From an uncultured Eubacterium sp. (lineage in GTDB: Bacteria > Bacillota > Clostridia > Lachnospirales > Lachnospiraceae): a stretch of DNA of 35,126 nucleotides. The notes beneath the pieces are model-generated. The model was given only the letters and a program-made list of their open reading frames with translations. It was not told the origin of the DNA and did not search any database. Of this stretch, positions 25,458-33,827 are shown piece by piece; position 1 is the first letter of the stretch; each line of letters starts with the position of its first letter. The translations under genes were made by a program, and so were the position numbers. The DNA is taken from assembly GCA_900547255.1 (NCBI GenBank), contig URGC01000008.1, positions 1-35,126 on the forward strand, in the 5' to 3' direction.

Positions 25458-27088
25458 GTTTATATAGCAGATTTTGTACTGAAATTACAGATGATAATGG
25501 AGAGATTGAGAAGATTACACTTAATTATCCGGATAATTTTAATTATGGATATGATGTTGTCGATGTCATTGCTGAGCAGACACCAGATAAAAGAGCAATT
25601 GTGTGGTGCAATGTCGACAATGAGGAGCATATATTCAGTTTCCTTGATGTAAAAAGATACAGTAACAAAATGGCTAATATATTTACCGATGCTGGTATCA
25701 GGAGAGGCGACAGAGTTATGGTTGTGCTGAAAAGGCATTACGAATACTGGTTTGCGGCAGTTGCACTTCACAAAATCGGTGCTGTTATGATACCGGCAAC
25801 ACATATGCTTACTGTCAGTGATTATGTATACAGAATCAAGGCCTCTAAGGTAAAAGCAATTATATGCACAACACAAAATGATGTTCCAGCAACTATTAAA
25901 AAGGCGTTGGAAGAGACCGGATCAGATGCAAAGCTGTGGAGTGTGCAGAAGGACATTGCTGGCTTTGATAATCTGACAACACAGATGGAAAATGCCAGAG
26001 ATACATTTGAACGTGTAGAGACAAAGGCAGATGATCCTATGATGCTTTATTTTACGTCGGGGACAACTGGCTATCCTAAGGGAGTAATACATGATTATAC
26101 ATATCCTCTTGCACATATAGTCACAGCAAAGTACTGGCAGCAGGCAGAGGATGACGGGCTGCATTTTACAGTGGCAGAGACAGGATGGGCGAAGGCTTCA
26201 TGGGGAAAGATATATGGACAGTGGATTGTTGGCAGTGCAGTAATGGTGTATGATTTTGATAATTTTGACCCTAAACAGTTAACTACAATCATAAACCGGT
26301 ATGGAGTCACATCATTCTGCGCCCCTCCTACAGTATATCGTTATCTTGTCCGCAAGGGAATTGCTGATATGCCGACTTTAAAGCACGCATCAACTGCGGG
26401 GGAGATGTTGGCACCTGAGGTATTCCGCAAATTTACTGAAAAGACGGGAATTCCGCTTTGTGAAGGTTATGGACAGACAGAGACTGCACTTCTCATGGCT
26501 AATTTCAAGGGGAAACAGCCTAAAGAGGGGTCTATGGGAACAGTATCGCCTTTTTATAATATTGAACTACGTGACAAGGATGGTAATCAGGTTCCAGATG
26601 GACAGATAGGTGAAGTGGTAATCATACCGCCAGAGAATGGTAAGCAGGTGGGAATATTCTGTGCTTATCTTGATAATGAGGAACAGTATAAGCATGTGTG
26701 GAGAGGCGGTGTATATCACACGGGTGATGCTGCCTACAGAGACAAGGATGGTCTGTACTGGTTTCATGGAAGATTCGATGACATAATAAAGACTGGTGGG
26801 TTCAGAGTAGGACCTTATGAGGTTGAAAATGTTCTGATGGAGCATCCAGCCGTTGTGGAATGTAGTGTTATCGGTGTACCTGATAAACTCCGAGGTCAGG
26901 CAATCAAGGCGGTTATTGTGCCGGGACATGGATATGAGCCTGATAAAAAACTGGAACAGGATATAAAGGAATTCTGTAATCAGAGGCTTGCGGAGTACAA
27001 GTGGATAAGGATTGTAGAGTTTGTGAGTAATATGCCTAAGACAATCAGTGGAAAGATTCAGAAGACTGTGCTCCGGGGGATGAAGTAG
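25454..27088 (+). CDS. AMP-forming acyl-CoA synthetase
   Basis: Activates a carboxylic acid with ATP and CoA through an acyl-adenylate. The 544-aa ANL enzyme has the P-loop YFTSGTTGYPKG (199-210), CEGYGQTETAL, HTGDAAYRDKDG, FDDIIKTGGFRVGPYEVE and the C-terminal adenylation Lys K534 in TISGKIQKT. Sequence style is nearest to medium-chain acyl-CoA synthetases rather than long-chain FadD, but chain length is not provable. It overlaps accA by 4 bp and so is the last gene of the fatty-acid operon. It could activate exogenous or recycled fatty acids or provide primers, an inference from position. Confidence 0.9.
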   Translation: MSLYSRFCTEITDDNGEIEKITLNYPDNFNYGYDVVDVIAEQTPDKRAIVWCNVDNEEHIFSFLDVKRYSNKMANIFTDAGIRRGDRVMVVLKRHYEYWFAAVALHKIGAVMIPATHMLTVSDYVYRIKASKVKAIICTTQNDVPATIKKALEETGSDAKLWSVQKDIAGFDNLTTQMENARDTFERVETKADDPMMLYFTSGTTGYPKGVIHDYTYPLAHIVTAKYWQQAEDDGLHFTVAETGWAKASWGKIYGQWIVGSAVMVYDFDNFDPKQLTTIINRYGVTSFCAPPTVYRYLVRKGIADMPTLKHASTAGEMLAPEVFRKFTEKTGIPLCEGYGQTETALLMANFKGKQPKEGSMGTVSPFYNIELRDKDGNQVPDGQIGEVVIIPPENGKQVGIFCAYLDNEEQYKHVWRGGVYHTGDAAYRDKDGLYWFHGRFDDIIKTGGFRVGPYEVENVLMEHPAVVECSVIGVPDKLRGQAIKAVIVPGHGYEPDKKLEQDIKEFCNQRLAEYKWIRIVEFVSNMPKTISGKIQKTVLRGMK

Positions 27089-27107
27089 GGATAAGACGAC
27101 GTTTGTG

Positions 27108-27137
27108 TTGTAATATTGGGGTACCGTGTATTATAAT
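27108..27137 (+). promoter_or_regulatory. Probable promoter of the PAS regulator
   Basis: TTGTAA, an 18-bp spacer and TATAAT (27132-27137) lie 33 bp ahead of the regulator gene. I see no terminator after the acyl-CoA synthetase, so read-through is also possible. Confidence 0.5.
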
Positions 27138-27170
27138 ATATGTAAAATTATCACTTTGGAGTCATAATTA

Positions 27171-29180
27171 ATGGATAACAGATTACATGAGATATTAGAT
27201 GATATCAGTGGGTTTCATATATATAATTTATCGGATATGTGCATATGTGAGTATGTAAGTGAAAGTCTGTGTGAAATGACAGGATACAGCAGGGATGAGC
27301 TTCTTGCATCTGCTGAGGGAAACGGTTGCCTCAGTGGATATGAGAAGCTTGTTCATGTTGCAGACAGGCAGGTCTTTGATGAATTTATAGAAAGATTAAA
27401 GAACGGTACTGGAAAGCAGGAGGCTGAATATAGGATTATCGGAAAATCTGGCAATATAATGTGGGTCAGAGACAGCGCAGCACCAAAGATGACGGATGAT
27501 AGCGGAATGGTGGCATATTCAGTACTTACAGACATTACGGAATTAAAGAAAAACAACGATAATCTTACATTTTTAAATGAAACGATTCCGTGTGGATTCT
27601 TAAAGTATACATGTGAGAAACAGCCTAAGGTTACATATTTTAACAACAAAATACTAGAAATGTTAAGATTTCCACAGCAAAAAAATGGGGAGCTTGATTA
27701 TCTTGAAATGTACAAAAACAATGTGTTTCTGATGATTCCGATGGAAGAGAGAAGAAGATTTTCATTGTATCTTAACAGAGTGTATTCAGCAGGAACTCCA
27801 ATCGCTGGAGAAATGACAGTGATTAGGTGTGATGGGACAAGAGCGCATGTCTTTGGATGGGTGACTAAGTGCGTCAATGAGAACGGATTAGAGGAATTCC
27901 AGAGTGTGTGCATGGATATTACAGAGAGATACCAGGTTAAGAAGAGTAACGAGGTAAAGCGTTATATTAAGGCTTTGTCAGATGTTTATGATAAGATTTT
28001 TGAGTATAATCTTGGAACGAATACGGTAAAGTGTCTGTATAGTAATAATTCGCCGATGTTTAAATGGTTTGAGAATGTGTCAATGCAGATGGAAGATGCG
28101 ACTGAGAAGTGGATTAGTGATACAGTAGATGAAAGTGATAAGGACAGAGTGAGAAAGTTCTTTAAGGATTTCAGCCAGAAAAATCTTATAACCGAGGATG
28201 GAAGACCATCATTGATTACATATTCAGCCAAATCATCTGATGGAAGCATGAAGAATTATAGTGGCATATTCTTAAAAATGGATGGTGATATAAGTCTGTA
28301 TTGCTGTAGAAGACTGGAAGATGATACTGTTCTTGCAGTACTTAAGGATGAAAACACACATCTTAAAGAGGATATGCAGGAGATAATGACACATTTTACA
28401 GATGGTGCAGCCGCATTTAAGGTGACAGCGGACGGATATGTTATGCCAATGTATTCAAGTGATAATGTGTGCGAATTCTTTGGATATAGTAAAAATGAGT
28501 GGCAGGCATTGATGCTGGATGGAACATCAATTGAAAGCTTCGTTGCACATTGCGATACAGATTATGAGAAATTTGAGAAACTTCTGCGGGATGGAGAAGC
28601 AGAATTTGCATATCATGATATTAAGACTGGTGAGACGAAGAGCATACGCGCGATATGTTCACAGAAGGAATTAGACAGTGGTTCATCAAGATATATAATG
28701 CTGTATACACGTAATAATGGTGAATCTGACGGAGATGCTGGCGTGGCTGGAACACAGAGTAATATCGCAATAAGGACATTTGGATATTTTGACGTGTTTG
28801 TCGGTGATAAACCGATTGCTTTCCGCAATAAGAAGTCAAAAGAATTATTTGCACTTCTTGTTGACAGAAGAGGCGGATATGTCACATCAGAAGAAGCTAT
28901 AGGATTTCTGTGGGAGGATGAGACAGTTAATCCTGTTACTCTTGCAAGATACAGAAAGACAGCACTGCGTTTAAAGAATACACTCGAAGAGTATGGCATT
29001 ACAGACGTGGTTGAATCAGTAGATGGAAAGAGGCGTATAGTTACTGAAAAGGTCAGATGCGATTTGTATGATTATCTTTCTGGAAAAGAGCAGTATGCGC
29101 AGTTATTTAAAGGAAGCTATCTTACTAACTATAGCTGGGCAGAGACTACACTGGGGGAATTGTCAGGAGAGCAGTATTAA
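27171..29180 (+). CDS. Multi-PAS sensor with SARP-like winged-helix C-terminus
   Basis: A 669-aa soluble protein with no membrane segment. An N-terminal PAS (about 5-125: CEYVSESLCEMTGYSRDELL, YRIIGKSGNIMWVRDSAAP, DITELKKNN) is followed by a second (about 130-255, ending VCMDITERYQ), a less clear region (260-390), and a third PAS-like domain (about 395-515: MPMYSSDNVCEFFGYSKNEW). A winged helix of the OmpR/SARP type (about 532-635: IRTFGYFDVFVGDKPIAFRNKKSKELFALL) ends it. This suits a one-component regulator that senses a small ligand and binds DNA. Target and ligand are unknown; it stands between the fatty-acid operon and the MATE gene. Confidence 0.8.
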   Translation: MDNRLHEILDDISGFHIYNLSDMCICEYVSESLCEMTGYSRDELLASAEGNGCLSGYEKLVHVADRQVFDEFIERLKNGTGKQEAEYRIIGKSGNIMWVRDSAAPKMTDDSGMVAYSVLTDITELKKNNDNLTFLNETIPCGFLKYTCEKQPKVTYFNNKILEMLRFPQQKNGELDYLEMYKNNVFLMIPMEERRRFSLYLNRVYSAGTPIAGEMTVIRCDGTRAHVFGWVTKCVNENGLEEFQSVCMDITERYQVKKSNEVKRYIKALSDVYDKIFEYNLGTNTVKCLYSNNSPMFKWFENVSMQMEDATEKWISDTVDESDKDRVRKFFKDFSQKNLITEDGRPSLITYSAKSSDGSMKNYSGIFLKMDGDISLYCCRRLEDDTVLAVLKDENTHLKEDMQEIMTHFTDGAAAFKVTADGYVMPMYSSDNVCEFFGYSKNEWQALMLDGTSIESFVAHCDTDYEKFEKLLRDGEAEFAYHDIKTGETKSIRAICSQKELDSGSSRYIMLYTRNNGESDGDAGVAGTQSNIAIRTFGYFDVFVGDKPIAFRNKKSKELFALLVDRRGGYVTSEEAIGFLWEDETVNPVTLARYRKTALRLKNTLEEYGITDVVESVDGKRRIVTEKVRCDLYDYLSGKEQYAQLFKGSYLTNYSWAETTLGELSGEQY

Positions 29181-29205
29181 TAAAGTATAAGCAGCGTTAA
29201 AAAGA

Positions 29206-29236
29206 TTGACATTACAACGGTTGTAAGGTTTATAAT
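29206..29236 (+). promoter_or_regulatory. MerR-type promoter with operator in the spacer (MATE gene)
   Basis: Perfect TTGACA (29206-29211) and TATAAT (29231-29236) are separated by 19 bp. The spacer contains the perfect dyad TTACAAC-G-GTTGTAA (29212-29226), followed by GGTT. An overlong 19-bp spacer with a dyad between -35 and -10 is the hallmark of promoters activated by MerR-family regulators through DNA distortion. No merR gene adjoins it in this window. Confidence 0.75.
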
Positions 29237-29253
29237 GGCGTACAGCAAATGAG

Positions 29254-29268
29254 TGATAATCATTATCG
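29254..29268 (+). promoter_or_regulatory. Fur-like box in the MATE leader
   Basis: TGATAAT-C-ATTATCG matches 14 of 15 positions of the 7-1-7 Fur consensus TGATAATnATTATCA. It lies just after the expected transcription start (about 29243) and touches the GGAG ribosome site at 29268-29271. A chance match in AT-rich DNA cannot be excluded. Confidence 0.5.
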
Positions 29269-29277
29269 GAGAAACAT

Positions 29278-30621
29278 ATGGAAAAGAATCTTACAACTGG
29301 AAGTGTATTTAAGACAATAGTGTATTTTGCACTGCCATACCTGCTGTCATATTTTTTACAGACATTATATGGAATGGCTGATTTGTTCATAATAGGGCAG
29401 TTCAACGGAGTTGACAGCATAACTGCGGTGTCGAATGGAAGCCAGGTAATGCATATGCTTACAGTAATAATTGTAGGTCTGGCTATGGGTGTTACTGTAA
29501 CAATCGGACATGCGATTGGCGCGGCCAGACAGGACAAGGCATCTGTCATAGTTGGCAATACAATTGTGCTGTTCATGTCGTTATCAATAGTGCTTACAAT
29601 TATTCTTACTGCAAATGTTGGCAATATTGTAAAGCTTATAGGAATCCCTTCAGAGGCTGTAGATGGAACAGTAAAATATCTTATTGTATGCTTTATAGGA
29701 ATTCCATTCATAACTGCTTATAATATAATAAGTGCCATATTCAGAGGACTTGGTGATTCAAAGCGTCCAATGTATTTTATTGCAGTGGCATGTGTGGCTA
29801 ATATTGTAATTGATTATCTGCTTATCGGTGTTTTCAATATGGGACCGGTAGGAGCCGCATTGGGAACAACATTATCACAGACATTGAGTGTTATTATATC
29901 ACTGATTGCTATTGTTAAGACTGATGTTGGAATTAAATTGAATAAATCGGACTTCAAAATTGATAAGGATACAATCACAGAGATAATAAAGATTGGTATT
30001 CCAGTAGCAGTTCAGGATGGATGTATCCAGGTGGCATTCATAATAATAACAGTTATCGCTAACAGCAGAGGTCTTGATGAAGCGGCTGCAGTCGGAATTG
30101 TAGAGAAGGTTATAAGTGCTTTGTTCATTGTGCCATCTTCAATGCTGGCAACAGTATCGGCACTGGCTGCACAGAATATCGGTGCCGGCAAGCATGACAG
30201 AGCATCTAAGACATTGTGGTATGCGATTCTTATTACCACAGTGTACGGATCCATTGTGACATTGATTGTAGAATTTAACTGTGATTTCATAGTGGAAATG
30301 TTTACAACAGATACAATGGTAATTATGTTTGGAGCGCAGTATCTTAGCAGTTATATTGTTGACAGCATATTTGCAGGAGTACATTTCAGCTTCAGCGGAT
30401 ATTTTGCAGCATGTGGCAAATCATATATTGGATTTATTCATAACATAGCCGCTATAGCATTGCTGAGAGTGCCGGGTTCATATCTTGCTTCAATAAAGTT
30501 TCCTGACACATTGTTTCCGATGGGAATGGCTGCACCAGCAGGGTCACTGTTGTCAGTTGTTATATGTGTGATTGCGTATTTGATTCTAAAGAAGCGGAGT
30601 GTGCAGACAATACAATTTTAA
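29278..30621 (+). CDS. MATE-family efflux transporter
   Basis: Sodium- or proton-driven exporter in the cytoplasmic membrane. The 447-aa protein has about 12 hydrophobic segments. It begins with the typical VFKTIVYFALPYLLSYFLQTLYGMADLFIIGQ stretch, broken here as FALPYLLSYF and GMADLFIIGQF, and its second half repeats the pattern (IKIGIPVAVQDG, PSSMLATVSALAAQNIGAG). CGGAGA precedes the ATG. The substrate is unknown; the promoter suggests induction by a drug-like ligand and possible iron control. The GH43 gene follows after 27 bp. Confidence 0.92.
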   Translation: MEKNLTTGSVFKTIVYFALPYLLSYFLQTLYGMADLFIIGQFNGVDSITAVSNGSQVMHMLTVIIVGLAMGVTVTIGHAIGAARQDKASVIVGNTIVLFMSLSIVLTIILTANVGNIVKLIGIPSEAVDGTVKYLIVCFIGIPFITAYNIISAIFRGLGDSKRPMYFIAVACVANIVIDYLLIGVFNMGPVGAALGTTLSQTLSVIISLIAIVKTDVGIKLNKSDFKIDKDTITEIIKIGIPVAVQDGCIQVAFIIITVIANSRGLDEAAAVGIVEKVISALFIVPSSMLATVSALAAQNIGAGKHDRASKTLWYAILITTVYGSIVTLIVEFNCDFIVEMFTTDTMVIMFGAQYLSSYIVDSIFAGVHFSFSGYFAACGKSYIGFIHNIAAIALLRVPGSYLASIKFPDTLFPMGMAAPAGSLLSVVICVIAYLILKKRSVQTIQF

Positions 30622-30648
30622 TGACGTATGATAAGAATGGAGGCTGTT

Positions 30649-32268
30649 ATGTTATTTAAAAATCCAATAATTCCAGGTTATAATCCAGACCCAAGCATAT
30701 GCAGGGTTGGGGACGATTTCTATCTGGTTAATTCAACATTTGAGTTCTTTCCAGGAGTTCCGATATACCACAGCAAAAATCTTGTTAACTGGGAGCTGCA
30801 TGGATACTGCCTGACAAGACGTTCACAGTTAGAGCTCGAAGGGTGCCGCAATTCAGGAGGTATATATGCGCCAACAATCCGTTATCATAAAGGAAGATTT
30901 TATATGATAACTACTAATGTAACTGATAAAGGCAATTTCATTGTGTATACAGATGATATTGATAAAGAATGGTCGGAGCCGGCATGGGTTGACCAGGGTG
31001 GAATAGACCCATCCTTGTTCTGGGATGATGACGATAGATGTTACTACTGTTCAACAGGCAATATTGACGGAGTCAGGGGAATTGTCGCATTTGAGATAAA
31101 TCCAGACACAGGTGATATTCTGTCAGAAAAGCATCTTATAAGTGAGGGCTGTGGCGGTCAGTGTGCAGAAGGACCTCATATATACAAGAAGGATGGCTGG
31201 TATTATCTTATGATAGCCGAGGGTGGAACAGAATATGCCCACAGAGAAACAATACAGCGCTCTAAATCAATATGGGGGCCATATGATGCGTGCCCGCATA
31301 ATCCGATTATATCTCATAAAGAATACAAGAAGTCAGAGATTCAGGCGACAGGACATGCAGACCTTGTGGAAGATGCAGATGGCAACTGGTGGCTTGTATT
31401 CCTTGGAATCAGAAGATTCAGCCATGCGCTGCTTCATAACCTTGGAAGGGAGACATATCTTGCTCCAGTAAAATGGGAAGATGGATGGCCAGTTGTCGGA
31501 TATAATGGCAATGGAACAATTGAGCTTGTCATGGATGCGCCTCTTCCGGGACTGGACAGTGAAGAGAGCAGGAAGAATATTAAGATAGATGATGCATCAG
31601 GAAAGCCAATGCTGTATGCAGACCATAGTGTCAATATAGATTTCACTGAGGATAAGCTTGATAAGAGACTGCAATTTACAAGAAATCCCGATATGAGCCA
31701 CTATCAGTATAATCCGGGAAATGGCGTGCTCACGCTTGTGGGAACAGATATATCGCTTAATACAGCTGGCAAATCGCCAACAATATTATCATTCAAGCAG
31801 CCAGAGTTTACGACAACACTTAAAGCAGTGATTGATATTGCAGAGAGTCATGCGGGAAGATGTGGCGTTGCGGCGTACTATAATAATGATTACCATTATG
31901 AGATATATGTTGGCAATGATGAGAATGGCAGGTATATAGGTTTCTATAAGCACATTCATGACATGGGCGTTGAGCTTGCGCATATACCTGTTGAAAATGA
32001 AGAAGAGAATATGAAGCTGCTTGTAAAGATTGATACAGACAGGGAAAAATATACATTTTCATATGCGATAGCTGACACAGCTAATATGGATGCAAGGGTA
32101 GAGTACAGGCAGATTGGTTCTGGTCTTAATGCCGGGCTCAGCACAGAGGGGACGAGAACAATGACATTTACAGGAACATTATTCTCGCTATTTGCAGAGA
32201 ATGGAAAAGGAACATTTGTGACAGGCGTTCAGTTATCGATTAACCCAGATGAGAATTACACGCTCTAG
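30649..32268 (+). CDS. Glycoside hydrolase family 43, beta-xylosidase type
   Basis: Probably removes xylose (or arabinose) from xylo-oligosaccharides inside the cell, as no signal peptide is present. The 539-aa protein has a five-bladed propeller catalytic domain (about 1-320) with candidate catalytic D14 (NPDPS), D120 (GGIDPSLFW) and E174 (QCAEGPHIY), and a C-terminal beta-sandwich (about 330-539) like that of GH43 xylosidases. GGAGG is 5 nt before the ATG at 30649; the upstream ATG at 30628 is rejected. It may be co-transcribed with the MATE gene by spacing alone; no functional link is evident. Confidence 0.9.
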   Translation: MLFKNPIIPGYNPDPSICRVGDDFYLVNSTFEFFPGVPIYHSKNLVNWELHGYCLTRRSQLELEGCRNSGGIYAPTIRYHKGRFYMITTNVTDKGNFIVYTDDIDKEWSEPAWVDQGGIDPSLFWDDDDRCYYCSTGNIDGVRGIVAFEINPDTGDILSEKHLISEGCGGQCAEGPHIYKKDGWYYLMIAEGGTEYAHRETIQRSKSIWGPYDACPHNPIISHKEYKKSEIQATGHADLVEDADGNWWLVFLGIRRFSHALLHNLGRETYLAPVKWEDGWPVVGYNGNGTIELVMDAPLPGLDSEESRKNIKIDDASGKPMLYADHSVNIDFTEDKLDKRLQFTRNPDMSHYQYNPGNGVLTLVGTDISLNTAGKSPTILSFKQPEFTTTLKAVIDIAESHAGRCGVAAYYNNDYHYEIYVGNDENGRYIGFYKHIHDMGVELAHIPVENEEENMKLLVKIDTDREKYTFSYAIADTANMDARVEYRQIGSGLNAGLSTEGTRTMTFTGTLFSLFAENGKGTFVTGVQLSINPDENYTL

Positions 32269-32363
32269 TCCTCTTCAGAAGTTGTATATCAGGCGGTAAT
32301 CCGCATCAAGATTGATAAAAATGACAAGTCATCAGGAGATTTGAAGCAGGCAGGGGGATTTTA

Positions 32364-33083
32364 TTAATATTTTAGCGTAAAATGACTGCGATGTGTTTCA
32401 ATAACGCCTTTTTTTACGAGCTTGCTGATTTCGGTTGACATGGCGCTTCGCTCAACGCCGAGATAATCGGCTAGTTCCTGACGGTTAAAATTTATTGTGA
32501 AATCTTTGGAATTATGCTGCTTTGCCTGTTGTGACAGATAGGCGAGCAGCTTTTCTTTTGTTGTTTTGTGGGAGACATATCTTAACTTCTGATTAAGTGA
32601 TATATTCTTGTGGGCTACGATTCCTAAAAGATTTCTGATTAATATGTGGTGGTAAGAGCAGCCATTATTGTCAGATGAGTTGGTGCCAGAGCAGCTATTA
32701 TTAAAACAGCTATCACATGAATTAAGGAGTGTCTGGCTGTCAAGAAACAGGATTATGCAGTTGTCTACAGCCATGATGTCAACAGGAAGATGGCGTATTC
32801 CAGCACAGGCGAATGCTTCGCCGAACATTGAGCCAGATGGGATTGAGGCTGTTATGCTGCGGTTTCCATCGTAATCGTCCTGTAATATGTGAATTTCGCC
32901 CGACAATATGATCCCTATAAAATCTGCCGTATCGCCGGTATGTCTGATATATTCATCTTTTTTATAAGATTTTGTATAAGCATTTAATCGTCTAAGCATA
33001 CTTGTAATGCTGCCTGCCGGAATATCCTTAAAAAGCGGGGTTACATGAAGGATTTGTATATATTTATCAAAATTTTCAGACAT
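32364..33083 (-). CDS. Crp/Fnr-family regulator, HcpR-like
   Basis: A 239-aa one-component regulator: cyclic-nucleotide-like effector domain (about 10-120), dimerisation helix (about 145-165), and winged helix with FNRQELADYLGVERSAMSTEISKL (199-222). The segment 122-144 is Cys/Asn/Ser-rich (C123, C126, C131, C142). This region is usually a short C-x2/3-C-x-F-H stretch in clostridial relatives, so the protein seems to carry an insertion of about 15 residues. AAAGGAG lies 7 nt before the ATG at 33083; the frame upstream is rejected. It diverges from a ferredoxin-like gene, the arrangement known for HcpR of clostridia, which controls nitrosative-stress genes. The HcpR label is inference. Confidence 0.82.
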   Translation of the reverse strand: MSENFDKYIQILHVTPLFKDIPAGSITSMLRRLNAYTKSYKKDEYIRHTGDTADFIGIILSGEIHILQDDYDGNRSITASIPSGSMFGEAFACAGIRHLPVDIMAVDNCIILFLDSQTLLNSCDSCFNNSCSGTNSSDNNGCSYHHILIRNLLGIVAHKNISLNQKLRYVSHKTTKEKLLAYLSQQAKQHNSKDFTINFNRQELADYLGVERSAMSTEISKLVKKGVIETHRSHFTLKY

Positions 33084-33096
33084 AAAGTGACTCCTT

Positions 33097-33139
33097 TGTT
33101 GGAAATACAACATAAATTATGCCTTGATTCTATTATAAT
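33097..33139 (+). promoter_or_regulatory. Crp/Fnr-type operator and promoter of the ferredoxin gene
   Basis: The dyad TGTTG-N6-CAACA (33097-33112) is centred at 33104.5. The only good -10, TATAAT at 33134-33139, predicts a start near 33146, placing the dyad at about -41.5, the classic class II activator position. There is no -35 hexamer, as expected for activation. The dyad also touches the regulator's own ribosome site on the other strand, allowing self-repression. Confidence 0.65.
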
Positions 33140-33174
33140 AACCACATAAAATCAAGATAAGGAGATAATCTATA

Positions 33175-33798
33175 ATGATAAGAAAGATAATACATATTGA
33201 TGAAGATAAATGTAACGGATGTGGAATCTGTGAAACAGCCTGTCACGAGGGGGCTATTGAGATAGTTGACGGCAAGGCAAAGCTTGCAAGAGAGCATTTC
33301 TGTGATGGATTTGGCGACTGCCTTCCAGCCTGTCCTATGGGCGCAATCACATTTGAGGAAAGAGAAGCACCAGCGTATGATGAGGCAGCAGTTATGAGAG
33401 CTAAGCAGAGCAGCGGCGTTGCAGATGGCAGAAATGTAAAGTTATCTAACTGGCCAGTACAGATTAAGCTTGCGCCAATCCAGGCACCATATTTTGACGG
33501 AGCAGACCTTCTGATAGCTGCGGATTGTACAGCTTATGCGTATGCAAAGTTTCACAGTGAGTTCATAGATGGAAGAGTTACACTCATTGGGTGCCCTAAG
33601 CTTGATGGTGTGGATTACAGCGAAAAACTGACGGAGATTATAAGAAATAACAATATCAAATCTGTAACAATCGTGCGTATGGAAGTGCCATGCTGTGGCG
33701 GTCTTGAGTGGGCTGCAAAGAATGCAATGTCAAATTCAGGCAAGCATATCCCGTCACAGGTTATAACAATTTCGATTGATGGAGAGATATTGAATTAA
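33175..33798 (+). CDS. Ferredoxin-like iron-sulfur protein with CCG-type motif
   Basis: A 207-aa cytoplasmic protein. Its N-terminus has one full [4Fe-4S] motif (C13, C16, C19, C23) and a second with C43, C49 and C53-P but Phe46 in the second-Cys position. The C-terminal part holds DCTAYAYAKFH, IGCPKLDG and VPCCGGLEWA (C173, C174), similar to cysteine-rich electron-transfer domains. This fits FrdX-type proteins of the HcpR regulon, which may pass electrons to hybrid-cluster protein. A GATAAGGAG site precedes the ATG. No hcp gene is in the window, so the electron partner is unknown. Confidence 0.8.
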   Translation: MIRKIIHIDEDKCNGCGICETACHEGAIEIVDGKAKLAREHFCDGFGDCLPACPMGAITFEEREAPAYDEAAVMRAKQSSGVADGRNVKLSNWPVQIKLAPIQAPYFDGADLLIAADCTAYAYAKFHSEFIDGRVTLIGCPKLDGVDYSEKLTEIIRNNNIKSVTIVRMEVPCCGGLEWAAKNAMSNSGKHIPSQVITISIDGEILN

Positions 33799-33827
33799 AT
33801 CATAAAAATATTAGCAGGATGTGGTGA

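Noticed and set aside
29254..29267. GATAATCATTATC as only a hairpin in the MATE mRNA
   Set aside because: The stem has almost no loop, so RNA folding is unlikely; a protein site fits better.
32269..32363. Bidirectional terminator between GH43 and the Crp/Fnr gene
   Set aside because: Only short dyads (GCGG-TAAT-CCGC and ATGAC-TT-GTCAT) are present, with no adequate stem and T-run together.
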